Assembly (NCBI GenBank): GCA_028293725.1
Contig: JAQGOE010000091.1
Span: forward strand, 9,407-73,406
Direction: 5' to 3'
Source of the DNA: Gammaproteobacteria bacterium
GTDB lineage: Bacteria; Pseudomonadota; Gammaproteobacteria; Steroidobacterales; Steroidobacteraceae
Length of the DNA: 64,000 nucleotides
Shown: positions 1-8,474 of the stretch, piece by piece
Numbering within the stretch: position 1 is the stretch's first letter
How the letters are laid out: each line of letters opens with the position of its first letter
The notes under the pieces: generated by a model
Databases searched by the model: none
Seen by the model: the letters and a program-made list of their open reading frames with translations, nothing else
What the model was told of the DNA's origin: nothing
Made by a program: the position numbers and the translations under genes

Positions 1-785
1 AACTGCGCATAGCCCTCGAGGAGCTCGCTCCACTGCCGCTGCTGCTCCGAGCCGGAGCCCGCCAGCATCATCCAGAGGTCCTGCACCCGCGGACCCATAG
101 CGCAGTCGTCAAGGTCGACGAGCACGGGACCCCGCTCGTTCCAGAGCAGATTGCCCATGTGGCAGTCGCCGTGTATCCGGATGTCACGCACGTCACCGGC
201 CTCCTGAAAGGTCTGCTCGACCCGCTCCAGCAACGTGGCGCTCACCGACTCGTAACGCTCGTGCAGGTACTCCGGCAGCAGCTCCCCGGACAACACCTGC
301 TCGCGGGCCTCCCAGCCCAGCCGCCGCACTCCGAGTTTCGGCCTTACCAGGAAAGGCTGCCGGGCCCCTATCTGATGCATACGCGCCAGGGTCCTGCCAA
401 AGATCTGCCGTGCCTCGGGCGCATCCAGCTCCGGCGCCCGCCCCGCCATCCAGGGAAAAGCGGCGAAGCGAAATTCCCGGTATTTAAAGAGAGTGCGGCC
501 CTCGATGCGCACGGGCGCCGCCACCGGCAGCTCCGCGGCCGCCATTTCCTCGGTAAAAACGTGCTCTTCGTCGATCTGGGCGTCGCTCCAGCGGGCCGAC
601 CGATAGAACTTCAGCACCAGCATCCCGCCCGTGCTGCCGAGCTGGTACACGCGGTTTTCGTAGCTGTTGAGGGCGAACATCCGCCCATCGACCTCCAGGC
701 CGACGGAAGCCGCAGCGTCGAGCACGACTTCAGGGCTGAGGCCCGCGAAAGGCTTCACATCCGTGGCGCCGCTTTTGTTTATCAT
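1..785 (-). CDS. srkA: Stress response kinase A (SrkA/YihE/RdoA family), 3' end cut by window edge
   Basis: This is a protein kinase-like fold enzyme of the aminoglycoside phosphotransferase superfamily; E. coli SrkA is a Ser/Thr kinase linked to envelope stress and survival. Reading the minus strand from the ATG at 785 gives 261 codons (MINKSGATDVKPFAGL...) that run off the left edge without a stop. Visible signatures are the catalytic loop HGDCHMGNLLW (about residue 210) and the metal-binding DLDDC shortly after, plus the family-typical N-terminal segment NSYENRVYQLG. The E. coli protein is about 328 aa, so roughly 65 residues lie outside the window. It is divergent from galE, with only 41 bp between the starts. 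Identity is clear from the motifs; the start could only move slightly. Confidence 0.88.
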   Translation of the reverse strand, partial: MINKSGATDVKPFAGLSPEVVLDAAASVGLEVDGRMFALNSYENRVYQLGSTGGMLVLKFYRSARWSDAQIDEEHVFTEEMAAAELPVAAPVRIEGRTLFKYREFRFAAFPWMAGRAPELDAPEARQIFGRTLARMHQIGARQPFLVRPKLGVRRLGWEAREQVLSGELLPEYLHERYESVSATLLERVEQTFQEAGDVRDIRIHGDCHMGNLLWNERGPVLVDLDDCAMGPRVQDLWMMLAGSGSEQQRQWSELLEGYAQ

Positions 786-826
786 CCCGCCTTTACCATT
801 GCGTCGTCCTCCGCAGGGGATTTCCC

Positions 827-1819
827 ATGAATCGCGGCACCATCTTAGTCACCGGCGGCGCGGGCTACATCGGCAGCCACACCGTTCTTCAGCTTCGCGC
901 TCGCGGCGAGCGGGTCGTTGTCCTGGACGATCTTTCGCGAGGATTTCGCCAGGCTGTGCTCGACACACCACTGGTCGTAGGCAAGGTCGGTGACCGTGAA
1001 ACCGTGCTCAACGCCCTGCGCACCCACGGCGTCGACACCGTCATGCACTTTGCCGCCTACACCATCGTCCCGGAATCGGTGGCTGAGCCCCTCAAATACT
1101 ACGGCAACAACACCTGCTCCACGCGTAATCTGCTGGAGTGCTGTGTCGAGGCGGGCGTACGCAACTTCGTCTTTTCCTCTACTGCCGCGGTCTACGGTAT
1201 CCCGGCTGAGGGATACGCCGCGGAAGACACCGCGACGGCACCAATAAATCCCTACGGCACCTCGAAACTCATGTCGGAATGGATGCTGCGGGATGTAGCC
1301 GCCGCCTCCCCCATGAAATACGTGGCACTCAGGTATTTCAACGTGGCCGGCTCGGATACAGGCGGAAGGATCGGGCAGGCCACCCCCAAAGCTACACTGC
1401 TGGTGAAAGTCGCTGTCGAGGCGGCGGTAGGCAAACGGCCGCACGTCTCGATCTTCGGCACCGACTACGCGACACCTGACGGCACTGGGATCCGGGACTA
1501 CATCCACGTGGAGGATCTCGCTACCGCTCACCTGGACGCGCTCGAATACCTGCGAAAGGAAGGCGACTCCGCCGTTCTGAACGTGGGCTACGGCCACGGA
1601 TACAGCGTTCGCCAGGTGCTGGAGAGTGTCGAGCGGGTGGCCGGCAAACGACTCAAGGTCAAGGAGGAGCCCCGCCGGGCCGGGGATCCGCCCGCCCTGG
1701 TCGCGAAGGCAGACCGTATACGGGCAGAGCTCGGATGGAAGCCCCGCCTCGACAACCTCGATACCATCGTCGCCACGGCGCTCAAGTGGGAGCAGCGTCT
1801 CCTTCAGAACCCTTGGTGA
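827..1819 (+). CDS. galE: UDP-glucose 4-epimerase
   Basis: A 330-residue extended short-chain dehydrogenase that interconverts UDP-glucose and UDP-galactose (or the N-acetyl forms), supplying sugar nucleotides for the polysaccharide genes downstream. The NAD-binding motif TGGAGYIGSH is at residues 9-18. The catalytic Tyr-Lys pair is in YGTSKLMSE (about 143-151), and the family segment FNVAGSD follows. Length is normal for GalE (about 338). The ATG at 827 is preceded by a GGGG-type ribosome site. The stop lies 22 bp before the histidine kinase start, so transcription may continue into it, although a separate promoter-like sequence sits in the gap. Donor specificity (Glc versus GlcNAc) cannot be read from the sequence. 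Confidence 0.93.
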   Translation: MNRGTILVTGGAGYIGSHTVLQLRARGERVVVLDDLSRGFRQAVLDTPLVVGKVGDRETVLNALRTHGVDTVMHFAAYTIVPESVAEPLKYYGNNTCSTRNLLECCVEAGVRNFVFSSTAAVYGIPAEGYAAEDTATAPINPYGTSKLMSEWMLRDVAAASPMKYVALRYFNVAGSDTGGRIGQATPKATLLVKVAVEAAVGKRPHVSIFGTDYATPDGTGIRDYIHVEDLATAHLDALEYLRKEGDSAVLNVGYGHGYSVRQVLESVERVAGKRLKVKEEPRRAGDPPALVAKADRIRAELGWKPRLDNLDTIVATALKWEQRLLQNPW

Positions 1820-1827
1820 CCTTCACG

Positions 1828-1842
1828 GGGTAGAATGCTCTA
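1828..1842 (+). promoter_or_regulatory. Candidate -10 element placed for a leaderless glrK transcript
   Basis: GGGGTAGAAT ends 5 nt before the glrK ATG. TAGAAT (1831-1836) matches the -10 consensus at 5 of 6 positions. A start about 6 nt downstream would put the mRNA 5' end on the ATG itself. A similar GGGTAGAAT lies upstream of the GT2 gene at 58384. No good -35 is visible, so this is a weak call. Confidence 0.25.
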
Positions 1843-3329
1843 TGCAGTGGGCCCGTCCCAAGTCATTGAGCGGACTGATGCTCCTAGGCCTGGCGCTGAT
1901 CGCCGTGCCGCTTCTGGTCGCTATCCTTACCGCCGCCCTCCAGATCCGCTCCCTGGCCGACACTGGTCAGAAGATCGTGGTCGAGGGCGTCAATGCCGCG
2001 CGCGCCAGTCAGGAGTTGTTCAGTCAGATCGCCTCGCTCGAGCGCACCGCCCGACTCTATGACGTGCTCAATGACTCGAATCTGCTCGATCTATACCGCC
2101 GCCAGGATGCACGCCTCACCGTGACGCGCGAGCAACTCAACCAGCATGCCGCCACGGAAGCGCGTGTCACTCTCGGAGAGGTGGGTGATCTACAGCAGAA
2201 GATCCGGGTCAGAGTTCTCTCCATGACCGCGGGGAGCGGCACCGCCAACATGGCTGCCCTGTCGCGGGACTTCACCGCGCTCAGCAGCCTGGTCGATACC
2301 GTGTCGACCCAGAGCAACGCGCAGATCGACGCGGAAGTCGCGGCGTTGGAAGAGCAGACCCTGCGTGCGCGCCGGCGCCTCCTTTGGCAGGCCGCGCTGC
2401 TGGTACCCCTGACCATCGTCGCAATCTTCGCCCTCACCGTCGCGGTCGGCCGGCCGCTGCGACAGCTCGACCGTGCTATCAGTGAGCTCGGCCAGGGCAC
2501 CTTCACCAACCAGATCGCAGTTTCGGGCCCGCACGATCTGGAGCGCCTCGGTGGCCAGCTCGAATGGCTGCGCCAGCGCCTCCTCGATCTCGCCCACGAG
2601 CGGAACCGATTTTTAAGACACATGTCGCATGAGCTCAAAACGCCACTCGCCAACATCCGGGAAGGTACGGAGCTGCTCATGGACGGCGCCGTGGGGGAGT
2701 TAGACTCCAACCAACGCGAGGTGGCCGGCATCCTTCGCGAGAACGGTATCAAACTGCAACGCATGATTGAAAACCTGCTGTCCTTCAGCGCCTGGCAGAC
2801 CTCGAGCATCGGCATCGACTCGAGTGAATTCCGCCTGCGTCCCGTAGTGAAACAAGTGCTGGAGAACCAGCAACTCACCCTTCTCTCCCAACGTGTGCGT
2901 CTGGACGTCCGTGTCGACGACGTCACCCTTATCGCGGATCGCAGCAAAATCCGTCTCATTCTCGAAAACCTGGTGTCGAACGCGGTCAAGTACTCGCCGA
3001 AAGGAGGCACGATTCACCTGAAGGCGCGCACGTCCGGGAAGCAGTTTGTGCTCGACGTGGCCGACAACGGGCCCGGTGTCCCCATGGAGGATCGTGAACA
3101 CGTGTTCGAAGCTTTCTATACTGGCAGGGCCGCGAAGAGCACCGCCGTCAAAGGCACCGGCATCGGCCTGTCGGTCGTACTCGAATTTGTCTCGGCGCAC
3201 GGCGGCACCATCGAGATCATCGACGGCGAGTACCCCGGCGCCCATTTCCGCATCACCATGCCCATCAACACGGCCGATAGCGGCGTACCGGCCGGCCTGC
3301 AAGCCAAGGCGCAAGCGCATGCGGCATGA
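1842..3329 (+). CDS. glrK: Sensor histidine kinase, GlrK/QseE type
   Basis: A membrane sensor kinase that should phosphorylate the response regulator GlrR encoded two genes downstream. The ATG at 1842 was chosen because the frame upstream overlaps galE and lacks membrane-protein character. The protein is 495 aa. An N-terminal membrane helix (LSGLMLLGLALIAVPLLVA) is followed by a periplasmic helical sensor region, a second helix near 185-205 and a HAMP linker. The phosphoacceptor box is FLRHMSHELKTPLANI. The N box (ENLVSNAVKYSPKGG) and G boxes (VADNGPGVP, GTGIGLSVV) follow. Order and spacing match E. coli glrK-yfhG-glrR, which responds to envelope conditions and drives sigma-54 targets. It overlaps the lipoprotein gene by 11 bp. 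Confidence 0.88.
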   Translation: MQWARPKSLSGLMLLGLALIAVPLLVAILTAALQIRSLADTGQKIVVEGVNAARASQELFSQIASLERTARLYDVLNDSNLLDLYRRQDARLTVTREQLNQHAATEARVTLGEVGDLQQKIRVRVLSMTAGSGTANMAALSRDFTALSSLVDTVSTQSNAQIDAEVAALEEQTLRARRRLLWQAALLVPLTIVAIFALTVAVGRPLRQLDRAISELGQGTFTNQIAVSGPHDLERLGGQLEWLRQRLLDLAHERNRFLRHMSHELKTPLANIREGTELLMDGAVGELDSNQREVAGILRENGIKLQRMIENLLSFSAWQTSSIGIDSSEFRLRPVVKQVLENQQLTLLSQRVRLDVRVDDVTLIADRSKIRLILENLVSNAVKYSPKGGTIHLKARTSGKQFVLDVADNGPGVPMEDREHVFEAFYTGRAAKSTAVKGTGIGLSVVLEFVSAHGGTIEIIDGEYPGAHFRITMPINTADSGVPAGLQAKAQAHAA

Positions 3330-3987
3330 ATCCGTCGTGGCGCCCAAGCACACGCTCGCAGCACGCACCGTAAGTGTGACACTCGTCACAACTTTGATGA
3401 TCTGCGGATGCGCGAGCGACTTGTTCCAGCAGCACGAACACCCAACTCATGACGTCACGCCGGTCGTAAACCGGGCGGCCGCGACCTCCACGGTGTTGGC
3501 CGACGACCTGCAACTACTGCAGACGTTGGTAACGGGCACGCCCTCAGTGCAGGCGGAAATCGTCGCCACGGCCCAACGCGACTACGAAACAGCCCCTACA
3601 CCGAGCCGGCAGCTGCGTTTTGCGCTGATTCTGGCCACTCCCGGCCATCCGGGGACCGATTTACCTCGGGCACAACGGCTGCTGCGCGAACTTATGGCAA
3701 ATCCTGAGATGCTGATGTCCAGCGAGCGGACGCTAGCATTTTTGGAACTGCAGCAAATTGACGACCATTTGACGTTGGAGGGAGAAAATCGCAGGCTGCA
3801 GTCTGACGCTGTACGCGCTGACAGGGAGCGCCTGGCAAACGTGAATCACCGTCTCCAACTGGAGACAGATGAGAACGGACGTTTGCGCAAGGAACTCGAG
3901 GAGGCGCGTGCGAAGCTCGATGCGATAGCCAACATCGAGCGTTCGCTGAACGAGCGCAAACCCAGCAACGAAGGACGACCACAGTGA
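3319..3987 (+). CDS. YfhG/QseG-like outer-membrane lipoprotein of the GlrKR system
   Basis: A 222-aa predicted lipoprotein between the kinase and the regulator, the position held by YfhG (QseG) in enterobacteria. The N-terminus has basic residues, a hydrophobic stretch (VSVTLVTTLMICGC) and a lipobox-like I-C-G-C with Cys as the first mature residue, followed by CASDLFQQ. The C-terminal half (about 150-215) is charged and heptad-like, so probably coiled coil. The start at 3319 overlaps the kinase gene by 11 bp, and the stop overlaps the regulator's first codon (GTGA), so all three are translationally coupled. In E. coli the equivalent protein is needed for kinase signalling. Assignment rests on gene order, size and lipobox rather than strong primary similarity. 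Confidence 0.72.
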   Translation: MRHESVVAPKHTLAARTVSVTLVTTLMICGCASDLFQQHEHPTHDVTPVVNRAAATSTVLADDLQLLQTLVTGTPSVQAEIVATAQRDYETAPTPSRQLRFALILATPGHPGTDLPRAQRLLRELMANPEMLMSSERTLAFLELQQIDDHLTLEGENRRLQSDAVRADRERLANVNHRLQLETDENGRLRKELEEARAKLDAIANIERSLNERKPSNEGRPQ

Positions 3988-4037
3988 ACATTCCCGCGAG
4001 CATGTTGCATCCCGAGCCACGAAGGACGACGACCTTG
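3968..4037 (+). repeat. Duplicated ribosome-site/start module in front of glrR
   Basis: ACGAAGGACGAC occurs at 3968-3979 and again at 4019-4030. Each copy is followed after 4 nt by an in-frame start codon and GAAC (GTG at 3984, TTG at 4035). The 51-bp period is exactly 17 codons, so both copies read the same frame. The array therefore offers two equally spaced initiation sites for glrR. Confidence 0.7.
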
Positions 4038-5381
4038 AACCAGATCGGCAAACGCAAAGCGCGAATTCTCGTGGTCGACGACGACCCCGGACTGCTGCGC
4101 CTGTTGACTATCCGGCTGCGCGCGGAGAGTTATGACGTCGAGGCGGTTGAAAGCGGTGTGCTGGCACTGGCGGCGGCGAGCCGATTTCGACCCGACCTGG
4201 TCATCACCGACTTGCGCATGGATCACATGGACGGCATCGGGCTCCTCAAGGAGTTGCAGAATCGCTGGCCGGGCCTGAAGGTCATTATTCTGACCGCCCA
4301 TGGGACCATTCCAGACGCGGTGCAGGCCACGCAGATGGGCGCGTTCGGCTTCCTCACCAAGCCGGTGGACAAACAGGAGTTGCTCGACCAGGTGCAGAAG
4401 GCTCTGCGGATCTCCGGCTTCGGCACCTCCGATGAGGACTGGCGCTCCGAGATCGTCACGCGCAGCTCGGCGATGGAAGAGAAGCTCGCGCAAGCTCACA
4501 TGGTCGCGGGCACCGATGCGCGCGTCCTGATCACCGGTGAAAGTGGAACGGGTAAAGAACTGCTGGCCCGCGCCATCCATAAGGCGAGCCCGCGTCGTAA
4601 CAAACCTTTCGTCGCCATCAACTGCAGCGCCATGGCGGAGAACCTGCTCGAGTCGGAGTTGTTCGGCCACGAGAAGGGCTCGTTCACAGGTGCCACGCGC
4701 GCGCACCGTGGACTCTTCATGGCTGCTGACGGCGGTACGTTGATGCTCGATGAGATCGGCGATATGCCGATGAGGCTGCAGGTAAAGCTGCTGCGGGTCC
4801 TGCAGGAGAACGTCATCCGTCCGGTCGGCAGCACCGACGCGATTCCGGTGAACGTACGCGTCATCTCCGCTACGCACCGCGATCTGCAAAATCTCATGAG
4901 CGCCGCGCAGTTCCGCGAGGACCTCTACTACCGTCTGAATGTCGTCCACATCGAGATGCCGCCCCTGAACCGGCGCCGTGAGGACATCCCGCTGTTGGTT
5001 GCGCACTTCCTGGCGCAGATTGCGAAGGAAAGCGGCGTTCGGAAGATTTATGCCCCCGAGGCGGTCGAGTTGCTCGCCACAGCCGACTGGCCGGGCAACA
5101 TCCGCCAGCTGCAGAACGTAGTGCGTCAGAACGTCGCGCTGTCGCAGACGCCGATCATCCCGGTGGAGCTCGTACAGCAATCTCTCGGCGGCGGCCCGGG
5201 TCGGTTGCCCTCCTTCGATGAGGCGCGCGACGAGTTCACTCGTAGCTACCTGTCGCAGATCCTGCAGATCACGGGCGGCAACGTCAGCCAGGCGGCACGG
5301 CTTGCGAAACGCAACCGCACCGACTTCTACAAGCTGCTCGCCCGCCACCAGCTCACGCCCGAGGAATTCAAGCAGCGCTAG
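3984..5381 (+). CDS. glrR: Sigma-54-dependent response regulator GlrR/QseF
   Basis: An NtrC-class transcription activator. A receiver domain (residues about 30-145; acidic patch VVDDDPG, phospho-Asp in VITDLRMDHMDG, Lys in FLTKPVDK) is followed by an AAA+ domain with Walker A GESGTGKE, the sigma-54 contact loop ESELFGHEKGSFTGA, Walker B GGTLMLDEIGD and an R finger region. It ends in a Fis-type helix-turn-helix (GNVSQAARLAKRNRTDFYKLL). The sequence follows E. coli GlrR almost segment by segment. The GTG at 3984 overlaps the preceding stop. A TTG at 4035 with an identical ribosome site gives an N-terminus closer to E. coli length, so the true start is uncertain. This activator could act on the sigma-54-like promoters found across the locus, but no binding site links it to them. 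Confidence 0.92.
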   Translation: MNIPASMLHPEPRRTTTLNQIGKRKARILVVDDDPGLLRLLTIRLRAESYDVEAVESGVLALAAASRFRPDLVITDLRMDHMDGIGLLKELQNRWPGLKVIILTAHGTIPDAVQATQMGAFGFLTKPVDKQELLDQVQKALRISGFGTSDEDWRSEIVTRSSAMEEKLAQAHMVAGTDARVLITGESGTGKELLARAIHKASPRRNKPFVAINCSAMAENLLESELFGHEKGSFTGATRAHRGLFMAADGGTLMLDEIGDMPMRLQVKLLRVLQENVIRPVGSTDAIPVNVRVISATHRDLQNLMSAAQFREDLYYRLNVVHIEMPPLNRRREDIPLLVAHFLAQIAKESGVRKIYAPEAVELLATADWPGNIRQLQNVVRQNVALSQTPIIPVELVQQSLGGGPGRLPSFDEARDEFTRSYLSQILQITGGNVSQAARLAKRNRTDFYKLLARHQLTPEEFKQR

Positions 5382-5430
5382 CGCCAAGACCAGCGAAGGC
5401 TGGTCAAAAGCTCCGGTTTGTGTGACGGTC

Positions 5431-5455
5431 GGCTTCCGGGTTATATGCGGAAGCC
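5431..5455. promoter_or_regulatory. Inverted repeat and possible promoter before the O-methyltransferase
   Basis: GGCTTCCG (5431-5438) and CGGAAGCC (5448-5455) form a perfect 8-bp dyad that ends 6 nt before the ATG. Its loop contains TTATAT (5441-5446), 17 nt after TTGTGT (5418-5423), a weak -35/-10 pair. It could be an operator over the promoter or an RNA hairpin masking the ribosome site. Confidence 0.3.
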
Positions 5456-5461
5456 GTAGTC

Positions 5462-6130
5462 ATGACAGAGCGCGAATGGAGCGACGTCGACCGTTATTTC
5501 ACTGATCTTCTGGTTCGGCCGGACCCCGCTCTGGCGGCCACCCTGGAGGCCAGTGATGCAGCCGGCCTGCCGCCGATCAACGTAGCCGACAACCAGGGTA
5601 AGTTCCTCATGCTCCTCGCCCTGGCGCGGGGAGCACGCAACATCCTCGAGATCGGTACTCTCGGTGGATACAGCACCATCTGGCTCGCGCGCGCACTTCC
5701 CTCCGACGGACGCCTGATTACCCTCGAGGCCGTACCGACCCACGCGAAGGTAGCTCGCGAGAACATCGAGCGCGCGGGCTTCGGGAAGACGGTGGAGGTC
5801 CGGCTCGGGCGCGCCAGCGACACACTTCCGCAGCTCGCCGCGGAAGGGCTCGGGCCCTTCGACTTCATTTTCATCGATGCCAACAAGTCCGGGTATCCGG
5901 AGTACTTCGAGTGGTCGCTGAAGCTCGCCCATCGCGGCACCGTCATCGTCGCGGACAATGTGGTGCGGCATGGCGCTGTCATCGACGGCCACAGCCGTGA
6001 CGCGAACGTCATCGGTGTGCGGCGTTTCATGGAGTTGGTTTCGCTCGAGCCGCGTGTCAGTGCGACTGCCATTCAAACGGTGGGGAGCAAGGGGTACGAT
6101 GGGTTCGCGATGGCGGTTGTGATCGACTAA
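5462..6130 (+). CDS. Class I SAM-dependent O-methyltransferase (Methyltransf_3/COMT-like)
   Basis: A 222-aa cytosolic methyltransferase of the metal-dependent catechol-O-methyltransferase-like family. SAM motif I is ILEIGTLGGYSTIWLARAL (about residues 60-78). The metal ligands are visible as IDANKSGYPEY and the later ADNVVRHG. Length is typical (about 220). Family members methylate diverse hydroxyl groups, and the substrate here cannot be inferred. It is separated from glrR by 80 bp with its own dyad/promoter-like sequence, and it ends 8 bp from the convergent lyase gene with no obvious terminator between them. Confidence 0.85.
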   Translation: MTEREWSDVDRYFTDLLVRPDPALAATLEASDAAGLPPINVADNQGKFLMLLALARGARNILEIGTLGGYSTIWLARALPSDGRLITLEAVPTHAKVARENIERAGFGKTVEVRLGRASDTLPQLAAEGLGPFDFIFIDANKSGYPEYFEWSLKLAHRGTVIVADNVVRHGAVIDGHSRDANVIGVRRFMELVSLEPRVSATAIQTVGSKGYDGFAMAVVID

Positions 6131-6138
6131 CTGGCGAG

Positions 6139-8115
6139 TCAGCCTCGCTTGATCGAGACGCTGGTACGCAAAACAGCATTCCCATGGATTTCCCCGGCAA
6201 ACACCGCGGTGTGCGCCGGCTTCCTGGCGTCGAAGCCGCCAGAGAACCAACCGAGCGGCGGATCCTCGCGACCTTTCACGAGCGCCGGTTCGAGCCCGTC
6301 GTAACAAGTCAGGATGACCCGCTCGTTGTCCCTGCTCGCGGTCACCGAATTTCCTGCAACCACCACGATACATTCGGGTGCGAAGTGCCAATGGATGGCG
6401 ACAGAGTGCACAGCGCTACAGACTAACTCGTCCGTGATCGCGAGGCTCGAGATACCGGCCGTATAGCGCCAGGTGCGGCGGTGACGAACCGGGTCGGACA
6501 GCCGCCGGTAACCATCATGATGCGCGGCGAGCGTCTGCTCGTCGCCCGAGGCACGGAACGTTTCCACGACGGCGTTTGCGTGCTCGAGCCAGAGGAAGCT
6601 GCCGCCGTACTCCGACTGATCCTTATCGTCGACGACGACGGTGTTATGTGCCGCCGTGCTGCGGAAGTAGCGGCGCCAGGGCTGCGCGCTGTAGGAGAAC
6701 GTCCCTGGATCGATGAGGATCGGCTTGCCGGCAACGCTCAACGTAAATGCCAACGCGTCCGCATGTCCATGCGCCGCGATGGCCAGATATCCAAGCGGTC
6801 CAGCGTCGGCAACGAGACGCACCTCGCGGGGGGTCTCGAAATCCTCGCCGAGAATGAAATAGCCGCCTTCCGGGAAGGCGCGCCGCACGGGAAAAGCCTT
6901 GGACGCGTCTATGTCAGCGAAAGCCGACGCAGCCTCGTCGCCCAACAGCCAACGGCTCTTGTCGTCGAAGCGCCCGCTTTTGGCCCGCAGCGCCGGCCGA
7001 TTGAAGAGCACCGCGCCCGTGGCAAGAAGAGAGCGAAACACGTCCGTGTCGGCCGGCACGAGCCGCAGGAGCACGCCCTCATCCGCGTCCCCAATCATCG
7101 GCACATTCCCACCGACGTCCATCACACTCGCAATGAACTCGAGCATGACCTCCAACCGTCCCCAATACTCCTTCCCGAAGTCACGCCCGTTCGCCCGCGC
7201 CACGAGGCCCGCTACCAGCATCATGTCCGCGACGGCGTGGTGATACCAGATTGCCTGTTCCTTGTTAACGCCGTCGGCAAAGGTTTGCGCCAGCGCCTCT
7301 CTCTCCAACTCCGCGCGCGCCTGCCGGGCCCACTCCGCGCTTTCCCGCCACAGCGGCCAGGTCAAGGCGCCCACCAACAACCCCGTGGCCTCACCCAACA
7401 GATGATTGTTCGCCGAGGAGTGCCGCGACCAATGCCGCGGAATGAAATGGCAGTGACGATAGATGGTCTCGAGCCAGCGGGCTCGAAACGCCCGCCCCTC
7501 GGGGCCCGCGAACACCGTGGCGTCATCGCCACCGAGCAGGAACCACGCAAACGACCAATTTACCAACCGCACCGCGTGCTCGAGACTCACGCACCAGTTC
7601 ACGCCGCGCGGATACGGACATTGGTCAAACCAGGACTCGAGCATCGTCCGACAACCAACGGCGTAACGCTCGTCGCGCGTCAGGTGCCACGCCTGCGCAA
7701 GAGTCACCAACTCCAGGTGTCGGTTCGGCTCCCAGAGATACTTGACGTCACCGACCAGCGCCGGATCGCGGTAGTTGAGCTCCTTCCCGAACACCAGCGG
7801 CGCCTCGGTCCCGGTGCGTGGATCGACATTCCAGCGAGGCGGAAACCCGAGCTGCGCGCCATGCAACGAGAAGACATCGAACACCCCGCTCAGAATGCGG
7901 TCGGCGGCGCGCCGATAGCGCTCGACGTCGAAGTCGCGCGGCCGCCGCGCCAACCATGGCTTCCCACACTGCCCCTCGGGAACCGATGGCCGCGCAAGCC
8001 CGATCCCGGCCCGCTCTACCGTGCCCTGGATTTTCCGCCCCACGCGAAAGCCCACCTCGGAGGGGCTCATTGCCTTGAGGCGGCTCAAGGTCCAGTGTAT
8101 GCGCGAAACGTCCAC
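6139..8115 (-). CDS. Heparinase II/III-like polysaccharide lyase family protein
   Basis: A 658-aa protein with an N-terminal alpha/alpha-toroid (about 80-380; motif RHWSRHSSANNHLLGEATG) and a C-terminal heparinase II/III beta-sandwich domain (HGHADALAFTLSVAG, IDPGTFSYS, FRSTAAHNTVVVDD). These enzymes cleave uronic-acid-containing polymers by beta-elimination. No clear signal peptide is seen, which is common for the copies carried inside EPS clusters; its role could be polymer trimming or editing. It is the last gene of the minus-strand EPS operon and overlaps gtrA by 31 bp. Such genes are often found with two-domain oxidoreductases like the one at 20094, which fits a uronic-acid-containing product. 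Confidence 0.82.
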   Translation of the reverse strand: MDVSRIHWTLSRLKAMSPSEVGFRVGRKIQGTVERAGIGLARPSVPEGQCGKPWLARRPRDFDVERYRRAADRILSGVFDVFSLHGAQLGFPPRWNVDPRTGTEAPLVFGKELNYRDPALVGDVKYLWEPNRHLELVTLAQAWHLTRDERYAVGCRTMLESWFDQCPYPRGVNWCVSLEHAVRLVNWSFAWFLLGGDDATVFAGPEGRAFRARWLETIYRHCHFIPRHWSRHSSANNHLLGEATGLLVGALTWPLWRESAEWARQARAELEREALAQTFADGVNKEQAIWYHHAVADMMLVAGLVARANGRDFGKEYWGRLEVMLEFIASVMDVGGNVPMIGDADEGVLLRLVPADTDVFRSLLATGAVLFNRPALRAKSGRFDDKSRWLLGDEAASAFADIDASKAFPVRRAFPEGGYFILGEDFETPREVRLVADAGPLGYLAIAAHGHADALAFTLSVAGKPILIDPGTFSYSAQPWRRYFRSTAAHNTVVVDDKDQSEYGGSFLWLEHANAVVETFRASGDEQTLAAHHDGYRRLSDPVRHRRTWRYTAGISSLAITDELVCSAVHSVAIHWHFAPECIVVVAGNSVTASRDNERVILTCYDGLEPALVKGREDPPLGWFSGGFDARKPAHTAVFAGEIHGNAVLRTSVSIKRG

Positions 8116-8474
8116 AAACTATTCCCCAAAAAATTCCACAGGAATACTACGGCCGTGGCACACACCTGGGCGAGTAGGTAGTACACCCCAGCCGCGCCAA
8201 GTACCTGCATCAGCACAAAATTGATCACCAGTCCCACCGCGGCCAACGTCACGAACTTCGCCGCGGCCGGCCCGTGGGGCCGCTCGCTTTGGAACGTGAA
8301 GTGGTAATTCAACAGATAGTTGCCGGACGAGCTGGCGACGAACCCGATCGCGGAGGCGAGCGCGGGCCACATTCCCCACTCACGCACCAACACGATCAGG
8401 ATCAGATACTGGATCCCCGTGGCCACGGCGCCCACCAGCCCGAATCGCATGAGCGTGCCGAGCCAGGCCCTCAC
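8085..8474 (-). CDS. GtrA-family membrane protein
   Basis: A small 129-aa polytopic membrane protein with about four helices. The typical GtrA opening (RFGLVGAVATGIQYLILIVLV) is followed by FVASSSGNYLLNYHFTF and NFLGNSLWTFR. GtrA proteins are thought to flip or present undecaprenyl-phosphate-linked sugars made by a partner GT2. The GTG at 8474 overlaps the stop of the preceding GtrB-like gene (GTGA), a classical pairing that supports joint function. A longer reading from 8654 would add about 60 residues of non-membrane, Arg-rich sequence and is rejected. Confidence 0.82.
   Translation of the reverse strand: MRAWLGTLMRFGLVGAVATGIQYLILIVLVREWGMWPALASAIGFVASSSGNYLLNYHFTFQSERPHGPAAAKFVTLAAVGLVINFVLMQVLGAAGVYYLLAQVCATAVVFLWNFLGNSLWTFRAYTGP

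Noticed and set aside
845..1597. Long open frame antisense to galE (about 250 codons), and similar long antisense frames throughout the window
   Set aside because: They mirror the codon bias of a high-GC gene on the other strand, carry no recognisable domain, and lie fully inside well-identified genes.
3846..5387. A 513-codon open frame antisense to glrR
   Set aside because: glrR on the plus strand matches its family end to end; the antisense product is Arg/His/Leu-rich with no motif.
5388..5406. Intrinsic terminator after glrR (GACCAGC-GAAG-GCTGGTC)
   Set aside because: The stem is perfect, but it is followed by AAAA on the coding strand rather than T residues, so termination is not supported.
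6481..8181. A 566-codon plus-strand frame opposite the heparinase-like gene
   Set aside because: The minus strand has clear lyase motifs; the plus frame is low-complexity Arg/Pro-rich and without a ribosome site.
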